5,652 bases of DNA from Bacteroidales bacterium (GTDB taxonomy: Bacteria; Bacteroidota; Bacteroidia; Bacteroidales; B18-G4). The stretch spans positions 1 to 5,652 of the forward strand of contig JAGLEK010000440.1 of NCBI GenBank assembly GCA_023145125.1. Direction: 5' to 3'. Below the pieces are notes generated by a model that was not told the DNA's origin, searched no databases, and saw only the letters and a list, made by a program, of their open reading frames with translations. A program made the translations under genes and the position numbers. This document shows, piece after piece, positions 5,645-5,652 of this stretch; position 1 is the first letter of the stretch; every line of letters begins with the position of its first letter.

Positions 5645-5652
5645 CCTACCGT

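Overview
The window looks like a chromosomal segment of a Bacteroidota bacterium, probably an environmental Bacteroidales-like lineage. Three things point there: exact matches to the Bacteroidetes -7 promoter element TAnnTTTG upstream of two genes, starts without a clear Shine-Dalgarno sequence, and the gene set itself. The lineage is an inference from these signs.

Layout. Almost everything lies on the minus strand, in the order 4859 to 1: a TetR-family regulator (4859-4272), a periplasmic LolA-like 'outer membrane lipoprotein-sorting' protein (4173-3409), two FtsX/MacB-type ABC permeases (3387-2167 and 2083-860), and the first 283 codons of a secreted protein that I do not recognise (851-1, cut by the window edge). 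Divergently, on the plus strand, is a type I isopentenyl-diphosphate isomerase gene (5093-5614).

How it fits together. The two permeases, the LolA-like carrier and the TetR regulator form a plausible transport operon of the LolCDE/MacB kind, moving a lipoprotein, lipid or other hydrophobic cargo from the inner membrane toward the outer envelope. No ATP-binding subunit is in the window; it may lie to the left, beyond the unrecognised gene. A near-palindromic 20-bp site overlaps the predicted tetR promoter, which suggests autoregulation. The isomerase belongs to isoprenoid metabolism and appears unrelated to the operon.

Most unusual points. (1) The ligand-domain region of the TetR protein contains a complete canonical EF-hand-like calcium-binding loop (residues 78-89). 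(2) Nearly every larger intergenic gap holds short tandem arrays with different units but a repeated period, mostly 7 bp (GTGTTGG, TATAYTG, TTRACRG, GATGCTG) and once about 9 bp (AGTGCCTAA). The arrays touch or run into the ends of genes: one supplies the tetR stop codon and one seems to form the isomerase C-terminus. (3) A CCTTTG-rich array appears to provide the -33 element of the isomerase promoter.

No intergenic stretch exceeds 300 bases; the largest is 4860-5092. No tRNA, rRNA, insertion sequence or CRISPR array was seen.
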